45,689 nucleotides of DNA from Gemmatimonadota bacterium (lineage in GTDB: Bacteria; Gemmatimonadota; Gemmatimonadetes; Gemmatimonadales; Gemmatimonadaceae). Below, one piece after another: positions 15,828 to 25,020 of the stretch. A model generated the notes under the pieces. That model saw only the letters and a program-made list of their open reading frames with translations, had not been told where the DNA came from and did not search any database. Positions within the stretch are counted from its first letter, which is position 1. Each line of letters begins with the position of its first letter. The DNA lies in contig CANHJV010000010.1 in assembly GCA_947461225.1 (NCBI GenBank), positions 1-45,689 on the forward strand. The letters are read 5' to 3'. Both the position numbers and the translations under genes were made by a program.

Positions 15828-18602
15828 ATGCGGACCTACGCACACGTGCTTTCCCGTTTCGCGCGTCATTTGACGCTGGCGATTGCGGCTGCCGTCGTCC
15901 CCGCTTCTGTCGTCGCTGCACAGGGAGCTGATGCCCCCGTCGGCCGGATCACCGGCCGCATCATCGATACCAAGTCCGGTCAAGGCATCGCCGCGGCCGG
16001 CGTGCAGATCGTCGGCACGACGATCGGTGCCCAGTCCGGCGTAGACGGTCGATACACCATCCTTCGCGTTCCGGCCGGCACCACCACGTTGCAGGTGCGC
16101 CGCATCGGATACGGACCGAAGACGGTGACCGGCATCGTCGTACCGGCCAACGGCGCGATCGAACTCGACATCTCGCTTAACTCGGCCGACGTGCAGTTGG
16201 CCGCGATCAGCGTAACGGCGACCAAGGAAAAGGGCACGGTCAACGAAGCGTTGAACCAGCAGAAGAACGCCACGAACGCCGTGAACGCGATCACCGCCGA
16301 GCAGATCGCCCGCAGCCCCGACGGCGATGCGGCGCAGGCCGCGCAGCGCGTGAGTGGTGTCACGGTGCAGGACGGCAAGTATCTGCAGGTACGCGGCCTG
16401 GGTGAGCGCTACACCACGGCGTCGTTGAACGGCGCGCGCATTCCGAGTCCGGAACCCGAGCGCAAGGTGGTGCCGCTCGACCTGTTCCCCGCCGGATTGC
16501 TGCAGGATGTCACGACGGTCAAGACGTTTACGCCCGACCAGCCGGGTGACTTCGCCGGTGCGAACGTGAACATCCGGACCAAGGAATTCCCGGCGTCGCG
16601 TCAGATCAACTACTCCACGAGCTTCGGCGCCAACAGCCGCGTGCTCGGCCAGATGATGCCGTTCGCCCCGCGCGCGGGCGGTGAGTTGATCGGCTTTGCC
16701 GGTGCTGCTCGCACCCGGCCATCCGCCATCGCGTCCGCCAACTTCCTCGGCAACGTCACCCAGTCGGACTACAACCAGATGGCGCTTCAGCAGCGCAACG
16801 TCTGGAATGCCGCGCCGCGCAACGGTGGCATGAACGGCTCCTTCGGTGCGTCGACGGGTGGCAACACGATTCTCGGACGACGCATCGGGTATGTCCTAAG
16901 CGGCAACTACGGCTACTCCGAAGAGACCCGCGCCAACGAGCGCTTCGCCGTCGGCAATCAGGGTGCGAACAATACGGTGGTGCCCTTGACCTCCGTATCC
17001 GGTACGACCGGTCGCTCCAGCATTCAGTGGGGCGGCATCGCGAACTTCTCGAAGTTGATCGGCAAGAGCTCGCGTGTCTCGCTCAACACGACCGCCACGC
17101 GCAGTGCGGACAACGAAGCGCGTACGGATCGTGGCTTTGACGAAAACCTGTCGGACAGCATTGCCCGCACGACCCTACGCTATGTGGAGCGTGGCGTTGC
17201 CACGGTGACCGGACAGGGTGAGCATCAGCTTGGCGACCGCAACAAGACGGCGTGGTCCGCCACGTACGCCAGCACCAGCCGCCGTGAACCGGATCGTTCG
17301 GACGTCGTGTACTCGCGTGGTAGCGACGGTAAGTTCTCGCTGCTCGCGTCCCTCGATGGCGCCCGCCGACTGTATTTCGATCTCGAAGAGAAGAACAACA
17401 CCGCGCAGGTTGATCACACGATCAACGTGGGCAACATCGCGAATCAGAATGTCCTCAAGGTTGGTGCCTACTTTCGCACCACCAACCGCTCAGCGGCGGC
17501 TCCGATCTACTCGTTCATCTCGCGGGCGCCGGAAGCGCTGCGCACGCAGTCGGCCGACGTGATCTTCGGCGCGACGCAGGCCTGTGCCTCGTGCAGCCAG
17601 ATCAACGTGCAGCCGATCGGCCAGGCTGGCTCGTACACGGCGGAGGACCGCACGGCGGCTGGCTATGTGATGACGGATTGGGGAATCGGCGAGCGCGTGC
17701 GTGTCATCGCCGGCGCCCGTCTCGAACAGGCCAAGATCAACGTGGCCTCCAGCACGCAGGGTGGCTTCACCGCCAGCGCCATGCTCAACAACACCGACGT
17801 GTTGCCCTCGCTGCTCGTGAACACGAAGCTGACCGAGAACCAGAACCTCCGGTTCGGCATCACGCGCACCCTGGCCCGCCCGGAATATCGCGAGCTGGCC
17901 CCGGTCACCTTCCGCGACGTGCTCGGCGGCGTCAGCGTCACGGGTAACGACAAGCTCAAGCGCTCGCTGATCGACAACGTCGACCTGCGCTACGAAGCCT
18001 TCCCGAACTCGGGCGAAGTGCTGAGCATCGGCGTGTTCGCCAAGCAGTTCGACCGCCCCATCGAGCGTGTGGAATCGGCCACGTCCGGCGCCTACCAGGC
18101 GCGCTTCCAGAACGCCCTGAAGGCTGTCAACCTCGGGGTCGAGCTCGAAGCGCGGAAACAGCTTGGCTTCCTCGGCGCGTGGGCGATGCCGTTCACGGGC
18201 TTCAGCAACGTGACGATCATGCGCTCCTCGGTCGACCTGGATACTACCACCGGTCTCACCGTCACCGACAAGTCGCGTCGCCTCGTCGGCCAGGCGCCGT
18301 TCGTGGTGAACGCCGGCCTCTCCTATTCGTCGGAGAGCGGCCGGACGAACGCCACGCTCCTGTACAACGTCGTGGGCGATCGTATCTATGCCGCCGGCGT
18401 CACGCCGCTCCCGAACATCGTCGAGAAGTCGCGCAAGGTCGTTGACCTCTCCCTGCGCTTCCCGGTGGCCGGCAGCTTGTCGGGCCGCGTCGATGCACGG
18501 AATCTGCTTGACGCACGCTATCAGTTCATGCAGGGCAACCTCGAGCGTGAAGGCTACAACGCGGGCCGCACGTTCTCCGTCGGATTGTCATGGCGCCAGT
18601 AA
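15828..18602 (+). CDS. TonB-dependent receptor with N-terminal carboxypeptidase-regulatory-like domain
   Basis: Start MRTYAHVLSRFARHLTLAIAAAVVPASVVAAQG; 'GRITGRIIDTKSGQGIAAAGVQIVGT', plug 'RVSGVTVQDGKYLQVRGLGERYTTASLNGARIPSPEPERKVVPLDLFPAGLLQ', 'PGDFAGANVNIRTKEFP', C-terminal aromatic 'FSVGLSWRQ'. Confidence 0.93.
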   Translation: MRTYAHVLSRFARHLTLAIAAAVVPASVVAAQGADAPVGRITGRIIDTKSGQGIAAAGVQIVGTTIGAQSGVDGRYTILRVPAGTTTLQVRRIGYGPKTVTGIVVPANGAIELDISLNSADVQLAAISVTATKEKGTVNEALNQQKNATNAVNAITAEQIARSPDGDAAQAAQRVSGVTVQDGKYLQVRGLGERYTTASLNGARIPSPEPERKVVPLDLFPAGLLQDVTTVKTFTPDQPGDFAGANVNIRTKEFPASRQINYSTSFGANSRVLGQMMPFAPRAGGELIGFAGAARTRPSAIASANFLGNVTQSDYNQMALQQRNVWNAAPRNGGMNGSFGASTGGNTILGRRIGYVLSGNYGYSEETRANERFAVGNQGANNTVVPLTSVSGTTGRSSIQWGGIANFSKLIGKSSRVSLNTTATRSADNEARTDRGFDENLSDSIARTTLRYVERGVATVTGQGEHQLGDRNKTAWSATYASTSRREPDRSDVVYSRGSDGKFSLLASLDGARRLYFDLEEKNNTAQVDHTINVGNIANQNVLKVGAYFRTTNRSAAAPIYSFISRAPEALRTQSADVIFGATQACASCSQINVQPIGQAGSYTAEDRTAAGYVMTDWGIGERVRVIAGARLEQAKINVASSTQGGFTASAMLNNTDVLPSLLVNTKLTENQNLRFGITRTLARPEYRELAPVTFRDVLGGVSVTGNDKLKRSLIDNVDLRYEAFPNSGEVLSIGVFAKQFDRPIERVESATSGAYQARFQNALKAVNLGVELEARKQLGFLGAWAMPFTGFSNVTIMRSSVDLDTTTGLTVTDKSRRLVGQAPFVVNAGLSYSSESGRTNATLLYNVVGDRIYAAGVTPLPNIVEKSRKVVDLSLRFPVAGSLSGRVDARNLLDARYQFMQGNLEREGYNAGRTFSVGLSWRQ

Positions 18603-18608
18603 CGCGAA

Positions 18609-18642
18609 CCGTGCGGGCGGGTCCACGGACGGGCCCGCACGG
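18609..18642 (+). terminator. Hairpin downstream of the TonB receptor
   Basis: CCGTGCGGGC ... GCCCGCACGG perfect 10-bp arms just after the stop at 18602; no strong T-tract. Confidence 0.6.
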
Positions 18643-18679
18643 CGCAGACAGTTGAGAAACAGCCACATGACCCGGCACG

Positions 18680-18708
18680 GTGACACAACCGTGACCGGGT
18701 CATGACGT
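18680..18708 (+). promoter_or_regulatory. Candidate PHO box: GTGACAC-AACC-GTGACCG-GGTC-ATGACGT
   Basis: Three heptamers at exact 11-bp spacing sharing TGAC, about 80 bp upstream of the 18790 lipoprotein; overlaps inverted repeat 18666-18704. Confidence 0.6.
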
Positions 18709-18789
18709 ATCCGGCACAGAGTATCGCGTTACTTCCTTTCGTAACAACGCCCGCCCTCCACGCTCCACCTACTACACCCAGGACTTCTG

Positions 18790-20538
18790 ATGACGACGTT
18801 CACGCGTTTGCGCGCCATCGCCATGACGTCATTTAGCCTGCTCGCGCTCGCCGCGTGCGGCAGTGATGATCCCACCGCACCTGTGACTCCCGCGACGGGA
18901 ACGCTCGCGATTACCGTGTCCGGCCTGCCCGCGGGCGTGAATGCCGCGGTCACGGTGACGGGCCCGAGCTCGTACTCGCAGTCACCGACCGCCTCGACGA
19001 CCTACAGCGTCGCCCCGGGCACCTACACGGTGGCGGCCTCGCAGGTCACGAGCAACAACGTGCGCTACAACGCCGCCGTCACGGGCTCGCCCGCAACGGT
19101 CACGTCGAATGCCACGGCCACGGCCACGGTGACGTATTCAATCACCGCCAACCCGACCGTGACGCTTAGCGGTTCGATCGCCGCCAGCCGCACGCTGACG
19201 CCGGACACGAACTACGTGCTTCGTGGTTTCGTCTACGTGAACAGCGGCGCGACACTGACCATCAACGCCGGCACCAAGATCGTCGGTGACACCACCGCCC
19301 TCGGCTCCGCCCTGTTCGTGCTTCGCGGCGCGCGCATCGTGGCCAATGGTACGGAAGCGGCTCCGGTGGTGTTTACGTCGCAGCGCAGCGTCGGCAACCG
19401 CTCCCCGGGTGACTGGGGCGGGTTGATTGTCGTCGGCAACGCGCGCAACAATCGCGCGGGTAACATCATCGTCGAAGGCTCCGACGGCTCGGTCGTCGGT
19501 GGCAACTCGGCCGGCGTTGTGTACACCGGTGGTACGAACGACGCCGACAACAGCGGCACGCTGCGCTATGTGCGCGTGGAATTCGCCGGATACGCGACCC
19601 TTACCGACGCGGAGCTGAACTCGTTCACGTTCGCGGCGCTCGGCAGCGGCACCACGCTGGAATATCTGCAGTCGGTGACGGGTCTCGACGACTCGTTCGA
19701 ATGGTTCGGTGGCACGGTGGACGGCAAGTACCTGGTGTCGTACGAAGCCGGTGACGACCATTTCGACACGTCGGAAGGATACCGCGGCCGCAATCAGTTC
19801 TTGATCGCCTACCAGTCGGCGTTCGCGACGCCGCGTGCCGGCGCCGGTGCCGTCTCGACCGACCCGCAGGGCTTCGAAGTGGACGGTTGCAATGGCGGTG
19901 GCTGCACCGCCCCGGCCGGCGGTAACGCACAGAGCTCGGGTGCCGCTGACGGACTGTGGACGATGAACGTGTTCGCGAACTTTACCGTGATCGGCGTCGG
20001 CGCCGGTGTCACGACGCCGACCAACGGCGGCGTGGGCATGGTGCTCCGTCGTGGTACGGGCGGCTACTACGTGAATGGCGTCGTGGCGCGTTGGCCGCGC
20101 CAGGCGATCTCGATCCGCGACACGACGTCGAACAATCGCTTCCAGGTGGATTCCCTGATCGTGCGCAACCTGTACTTCGCAGACAACGGTTCGCAGAACA
20201 GCGGCGTGACCTTCGACCCGACCGGCACGAACTTCGGCCAGGAAGCGGCGTTTACGGCGCGGAACAGCAACGTCACGCTCGCCGCAGGCACCGTGACGGC
20301 GGCAAGCCTCTTCACCGCGCTTCCGGCTGGCGGTACGACGGCCCCGACGGTGGCCGGCTTCGACTGGTCACCGGCCACCGGTTCGCCGATCGCCACGGGT
20401 GGCCTCAGCGCCTTCACCGCTGATCCGAAGATCGCGGCGCGCGCCGGCACCTTCATCACGGCGACCGCGTACCGCGGCGCCGCCGCTCCGGGTGGCACGA
20501 AGTGGTGGGCGAACTGGACCAACTACGCCCGCAACTAA
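18790..20538 (+). CDS. Lipoprotein with predicted right-handed beta-helix-like region, partner of the TonB receptor
   Basis: Lipobox 'LLALAACGSDD'; repeats such as 'LTPDTNYVLRGFVYVNSGATLTINAGTKIVGD...FVLRGARIVANGTEAAPVVFTS...GDWGGLIVVGNA'. Confidence 0.85.
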   Translation: MTTFTRLRAIAMTSFSLLALAACGSDDPTAPVTPATGTLAITVSGLPAGVNAAVTVTGPSSYSQSPTASTTYSVAPGTYTVAASQVTSNNVRYNAAVTGSPATVTSNATATATVTYSITANPTVTLSGSIAASRTLTPDTNYVLRGFVYVNSGATLTINAGTKIVGDTTALGSALFVLRGARIVANGTEAAPVVFTSQRSVGNRSPGDWGGLIVVGNARNNRAGNIIVEGSDGSVVGGNSAGVVYTGGTNDADNSGTLRYVRVEFAGYATLTDAELNSFTFAALGSGTTLEYLQSVTGLDDSFEWFGGTVDGKYLVSYEAGDDHFDTSEGYRGRNQFLIAYQSAFATPRAGAGAVSTDPQGFEVDGCNGGGCTAPAGGNAQSSGAADGLWTMNVFANFTVIGVGAGVTTPTNGGVGMVLRRGTGGYYVNGVVARWPRQAISIRDTTSNNRFQVDSLIVRNLYFADNGSQNSGVTFDPTGTNFGQEAAFTARNSNVTLAAGTVTAASLFTALPAGGTTAPTVAGFDWSPATGSPIATGGLSAFTADPKIAARAGTFITATAYRGAAAPGGTKWWANWTNYARN

Positions 20539-20582
20539 ACCCGGCGGCTAACGCACTCACGCGCTAGCTTCTTTGAAGTCCG

Positions 20583-20614
20583 AACGGCCGGTGCCCCCTC
20601 GGGCACCGGCCGTT
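20583..20614 (+). terminator. Strong hairpin between the beta-helix lipoprotein and the pstS-linked lipoprotein
   Basis: AACGGCCGGTGCCC-cctc-GGGCACCGGCCGTT, 14-bp perfect stem, 4-nt loop, followed by ctccc. Confidence 0.75.
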
Positions 20615-20630
20615 CTCCCATATCGACGCC

Positions 20631-21260
20631 ATGTCTCTACACACTACGTCGCGATCGCTACTCAGCGCGTTCCTCCTGCTGGCCTGCACGGAAAAGCCGG
20701 CGCCCTCGCCCGCGGACGAACAGGCAAAACATGTCGCCGAAGTGGTTGCTGCCGGCGGCGTCGTCGATTCGATTTTGCCGATTGCCGAACATCTTCGGCG
20801 ATTCCGTACCGAACTCCCCAAGACGGATTCGCTGCAGCACGCGAGTACCTCCCGAGAAGCGCTCGTCTCGCGTTGGGCCGCGGCCATCGCCGCGAACGAC
20901 ACCGCCGACCTCAACGCGATGATCATGAATCGCGCCGAGTTCGCGTGGCTGTACTACGAAGCCAGCCCAATGAGCAAGCCGCCCTACGAGGCGCCTCCGG
21001 AACTCCTCTGGGGGCAACTGCTCGCGTCATCGAACAAAGGCGCAACACAGCTGGTGAATCGGTTCGGAGGAAGTCGCGTGAAGGCGAGCGGCCTGCGCTG
21101 CCCGACACCACCGGATACGCAAGGCACCAACGTGCTCACCAGTAAATGCGAGGTTCGGCTCGCCGCGCCTGGCAAGCAAACCGTTGAGGGCGTCCTCTTC
21201 GGTACCATCATCGAACGCGGCGGACGATTCAAGTTCGTCGGTCTCTCCACCAATCTCTGA
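20631..21260 (+). CDS. Unknown lipoprotein coupled to pstS
   Basis: 209 aa, 'LLSAFLLLACTEKP' lipobox; stop TGA overlaps the pstS ATG (TGATG at 21258-21262). Confidence 0.8.
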   Translation: MSLHTTSRSLLSAFLLLACTEKPAPSPADEQAKHVAEVVAAGGVVDSILPIAEHLRRFRTELPKTDSLQHASTSREALVSRWAAAIAANDTADLNAMIMNRAEFAWLYYEASPMSKPPYEAPPELLWGQLLASSNKGATQLVNRFGGSRVKASGLRCPTPPDTQGTNVLTSKCEVRLAAPGKQTVEGVLFGTIIERGGRFKFVGLSTNL

Positions 21261-22378
21261 TGACGCGTCTCGCGTTCCTCCTGGTGCCCCTGCTCCTTAT
21301 CGGCGGATGCACGGCGTCTCCGAAGGATAGCGTACCGGGCAACGAGTCCACGGCCGCCCTCGCGCCGAGTGGGACCCGCGTCGATCTCACCGGCGCCGGG
21401 GCCACCTTCCCGTATCCGCTCTACTCGCGCTGGTTCAACGAGTACGCGATCCGCACCAACGTGCGCATCAACTACCAGTCGATCGGCTCGGGCGGCGGCA
21501 TCCGCCAAGTGGTCGCGCGCACCGTCGACTTCGGCGCCACCGACGTGCCGATGACCGACGAAGAACTCGCCAGCGCGGGCATGCCGGTGCTGCACATCCC
21601 CACGGTGATCGGCGCCGTCGCCATCACGTACAACCTGCCCGGACTCGCGCGACCGCTCAATCTCAGCCCCGACGTGATCGCCGACATCTTCCTCGGCACG
21701 ATCACCCGCTGGAGCGACCCGCGTATCACGGTGCTCAATCCCAAGCTCACGCTGCCCGCCACCGACATCCTCGTGGTGCATCGCGCCGACGGCAGCGGCA
21801 CGTCCTACATCTTCAGCGACTTCCTGACCAGCGTGAGCCCCGCTTGGGCTGCCGGTCCCGGGCGTGGCAAGGACGTGCGCTGGCCGGTCGGCATCGGTGG
21901 CAAGGGTAACGAAGGCGTGGCCGGTCAGGTGAAACAGATGCCGGGCGCCGTCGGCTATCTCGAGGTCGTGTACGCGCGACAGAATCGCTTGCCCGTCGTG
22001 CACGTGCGGAACGCCGCCGGCCGCTTCATTTCGCCCATGCCCTTCGAAATTGCCTCGGCGGCCACGGCGATGCTCGAGTCGGACCGCAAGCTCAACGCCT
22101 CCGACACCCTCGGCACGCCAGACCTCCGCGTGTCGCTCGTGAACGCGCCTGGTGCCCAGTCGTACCCGATCGCCTCATTTACCTGGATGCTCATCGCGCC
22201 GTCAGCCATCGGCCCTGAGAAGAGCCGTCAATTGGCCGCGTTCGTGCGCTGGGCCCTGCTCGAGACCCCCGACGTGGCCAGTACGCTCGGCTATGTCCCC
22301 CTCCCCTCGGAAGCGGCCACCCGCATCGTCGACCGGCTCGATGCGGCGCTCGCCGCGGAACGACAGCGCGTGCCGTGA
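21260..22378 (+). CDS. pstS: Phosphate ABC transporter substrate-binding protein PstS (lipoprotein)
   Basis: Lipobox 'LLIGGCTAS'; 'LTGAGATFPYPLYSRWFNEY', 'INYQSIGSGGGIRQV', 'TDVPMTDEEL', 'VVHRADGSGTSYIFSDFL'. Confidence 0.96.
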   Translation: MTRLAFLLVPLLLIGGCTASPKDSVPGNESTAALAPSGTRVDLTGAGATFPYPLYSRWFNEYAIRTNVRINYQSIGSGGGIRQVVARTVDFGATDVPMTDEELASAGMPVLHIPTVIGAVAITYNLPGLARPLNLSPDVIADIFLGTITRWSDPRITVLNPKLTLPATDILVVHRADGSGTSYIFSDFLTSVSPAWAAGPGRGKDVRWPVGIGGKGNEGVAGQVKQMPGAVGYLEVVYARQNRLPVVHVRNAAGRFISPMPFEIASAATAMLESDRKLNASDTLGTPDLRVSLVNAPGAQSYPIASFTWMLIAPSAIGPEKSRQLAAFVRWALLETPDVASTLGYVPLPSEAATRIVDRLDAALAAERQRVP

Positions 22379-22392
22379 CAGAGCCGTTACAC
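22375..22392 (+). promoter_or_regulatory. Candidate PHO box: GTGACAG-AGCC-GTTACAC
   Basis: 7-4-7 direct repeat with 11-bp period overlapping the pstS stop, about 43 bp before pstC. Confidence 0.55.
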
Positions 22393-22434
22393 GGCGCACG
22401 GCGGTCTCAGCACCTGAAAACCTAGCTTCACTGG

Positions 22435-23361
22435 ATGCAGACCCCGCTCGGTGACCGGCTCTATCGCACGGTCACGACGGTGTGCGCCGCCGCGATCCCC
22501 CTCGTGCTCGTGCTGCTCACCGCCGTGGTCCTGCGCGCGGCGTGGCCGGCGCTCTCGCTCCACGCCGCCGATCTCGCCTTCGGCACCACGTGGGACGTGC
22601 CCCGAGCTCGATTCGGCGCCTTCCCGGCCATCGCGGGCACGTTGCTGTCGTCGCTGATCGCCCTGTGCCTCGCCACCCCGCTCGCCCTAGGCGTCGCCAT
22701 CTTCACCGTCGACATCGGACCACGACGTCTGCATGAGCCGGTGGCCTTTCTCGTCAACTTGCTCGCGGCGATTCCCTCGGTGGTGTACGGGCTCTGGGGA
22801 GTGTTCGTCCTCGTGCCGCTGCTGCGCAGCGCGATCATGCCGGCCCTCGTTCCCCTCGGTACGTTCCTGCCGCTCTTCCGGGGACCGGCCTATGGCCCAA
22901 GCTTGATCGCGGCCAGCCTCGTGCTCGCCATCATGATCCTGCCGTACATCGCCAGCGTCAGCCGCGAGGTCCTGCTGGCCGTTCCGCAAGCGCAGCGTGA
23001 GGCCGCCCTCGCCCTCGGCGCCACCCGCTGGGAGGTCGTGCGTGATGCCGTGCTCCCAGCGGCCCGCTCCGGGCTGATCGGTGGCGTCATGTTGGGCCTC
23101 GGCCGGGCCCTCGGTGAGACGCTGGCGGTCACGATGGTGATCGGTAACCGCCATGCGGTGCCCGATTCGCTGTTCGATCCGGCGTATACGATGGCGTCGC
23201 TGCTGGCCAATGAATTCGCCGAAGCGTCGAGCGACGCCCATCTCTCCGCACTGATGGCCGTGGCCGCGCTGCTCCTCTTGGTCACGCTGCTCATCAATCT
23301 GCTCGCTCGTTGGCTCGTACGGCGTGTCGCGACGGGCCTGCCCGGTGGGCGCTCGTCATGA
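22435..23361 (+). CDS. pstC: Phosphate ABC transporter permease PstC
   Basis: 'AIPSVVYGLWGVFVLVPLLR', 'REAALALGATRWEVVRDAVLPAARSGLIGGVMLGLGRALGETLAVTMVIGN'. Confidence 0.95.
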   Translation: MQTPLGDRLYRTVTTVCAAAIPLVLVLLTAVVLRAAWPALSLHAADLAFGTTWDVPRARFGAFPAIAGTLLSSLIALCLATPLALGVAIFTVDIGPRRLHEPVAFLVNLLAAIPSVVYGLWGVFVLVPLLRSAIMPALVPLGTFLPLFRGPAYGPSLIAASLVLAIMILPYIASVSREVLLAVPQAQREAALALGATRWEVVRDAVLPAARSGLIGGVMLGLGRALGETLAVTMVIGNRHAVPDSLFDPAYTMASLLANEFAEASSDAHLSALMAVAALLLLVTLLINLLARWLVRRVATGLPGGRSS

Positions 23362-24239
23362 ATGCACGCGCTCAACAGCGTCGCCGTACCGGACGACTCA
23401 TGACGGCGCTGACGTGGACAGCCGCCATCATCGCGATCATCCCGCTCGTCACGATTCTTGCGCATCTGCTCGTGAACGGGCTCGAACAACTCACCCCGAC
23501 CTTCTTCACGCAGCTGCCCGCTCCGCCCGGCGTGCGGGGTGGGGGTGTGGCCAACGCGATCATCGGGTCGGGCATCCTCGTGGCGATCGCCATGACGGTG
23601 GCGGTACCCGTGGGCATCGGTGCCGGCCTTTATCTCGCGGAGCATCGCCGCGGTCGCTTCGCACGGGTGGTGCGCTTGCTCGCCGATGTACTGAGTGGCC
23701 TGCCCTCGATCGTGCTCGGCATCTTCGCGTGGGAATTGATCGTCCGACCGTCGGGGCATTTTTCGGCGTGGGCGGGCGGCATCGCACTCGGACTCCTCGT
23801 GTTGCCGCTGGTCGCGCGGGCCACGGAAGAGATGGTGCGTCTCGTACCGGTCGCGCTCACGGAAGCCGCGTTGGCCCTTGGCTTCTCGCGCTGGCGCACG
23901 TCGCTCACCGTCGTGCTGCGTACCGCCATGCCCGGCATCGTGACCGCCGTGCTGCTCGCGATGTCCCGCGCGGCGGGCGAAACCGCGCCGCTGCTCTTCA
24001 CGGCCTTCGGCAACCCGTTCTGGTCGATCGATCCGGCGCGCCCGATCGCCGCGTTGCCGCTCCAGATCTACGCCTATGCGCAGAGTCCCTACGACGAATG
24101 GCGCGCCCAGGCTTGGGCGGGCGGCCTCGTGTTACTCATGCTCGTGGCGTTGATCAGTGCGGCTGGCTACGCCGTCATTCGTTCGCGCGCCAGGCTCCTC
24201 TCCGCCGTCACCCCTCGCGTGGGACGGGTTGATGACTGA
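23358..24239 (+). CDS. pstA: Phosphate ABC transporter permease PstA
   Basis: ATGA overlap with pstC; 'LSGLPSIVLGIFAWELIV', 'TEAALALGFSRWRTSLTVVLRTAMPGIVTAVLLAMSRAAGETAPLLFTAFGN'. Confidence 0.95.
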   Translation: MNARAQQRRRTGRLMTALTWTAAIIAIIPLVTILAHLLVNGLEQLTPTFFTQLPAPPGVRGGGVANAIIGSGILVAIAMTVAVPVGIGAGLYLAEHRRGRFARVVRLLADVLSGLPSIVLGIFAWELIVRPSGHFSAWAGGIALGLLVLPLVARATEEMVRLVPVALTEAALALGFSRWRTSLTVVLRTAMPGIVTAVLLAMSRAAGETAPLLFTAFGNPFWSIDPARPIAALPLQIYAYAQSPYDEWRAQAWAGGLVLLMLVALISAAGYAVIRSRARLLSAVTPRVGRVDD

Positions 24240-25020
24240 GCGAACGCCGGCGGGCGTCACCGCACCTCCCGTGCGGCTCAGCAATCTGTCTGCCGGCTTC
24301 GCCGATCGCGGCGTGCTGCGTCAGGTCAACCTCGATGGTCCACCCGGCCGTGTACTGGCCATCGTGGGTCCCTCGGGGTGCGGCAAGAGCACCGTGCTGC
24401 GGTGCATCAATCGCCTGCACGAACTCGATGAGGGCGCCTTCGTGAGCGGCGACGTGTCCGTCGGTGCGCTGCCGGTGTATTCATCCACGACCGACGTGAT
24501 CGCCCTGCGTCGTCGGGTCGGCATGGTATTTCAGCGACCCACACCGTTCGTCACTGCCTCGGTGTTCGATAACGTCGCGGCCGGTGTGCGTGCGCACCGG
24601 CGGTTCATTGCCGCCAGCGAACTGGAAGGACTCGTCGAAGACGCGCTGCAGCGCGCTGGCTTGTGGCGCGAAGTCGTCGATCGACTCTTCGGCACGGCGA
24701 TGGCGCTTTCTGGCGGTCAGCAGCAGCGGCTCTGCATTGCGAGAGCGCTGGCGGTGCAACCCGACGTGCTGTTGCTCGACGAGCCCACGGCGTCGCTCGA
24801 CCCGATGGGCACTCAGCGCATCGAAGAGCTGCTGTACGATCTGCGTGACACCGTCACGGTGATCATGGTCACCCACAACATGCAGCAGGCCGCGCGCATC
24901 TCCGACGTTACGGCGTTTCTGCTCAATGGGCGCATCGTGGAGTCCGCCCCCACACGGCAACTCTTCACGACACCGTCCGATGCGCGCACCGAAGCGTACA
25001 TCACGGGGCGTTTCGGATGA
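24232..25020 (+). CDS. pstB: Phosphate ABC transporter ATP-binding protein PstB (copy 1)
   Basis: Start MTERTPAGVTAP; Walker A 'GPSGCGKST', signature 'LSGGQQQRLCIARAL', 'LLLDEPTASLDPMGT'. Confidence 0.93.
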   Translation: MTERTPAGVTAPPVRLSNLSAGFADRGVLRQVNLDGPPGRVLAIVGPSGCGKSTVLRCINRLHELDEGAFVSGDVSVGALPVYSSTTDVIALRRRVGMVFQRPTPFVTASVFDNVAAGVRAHRRFIAASELEGLVEDALQRAGLWREVVDRLFGTAMALSGGQQQRLCIARALAVQPDVLLLDEPTASLDPMGTQRIEELLYDLRDTVTVIMVTHNMQQAARISDVTAFLLNGRIVESAPTRQLFTTPSDARTEAYITGRFG

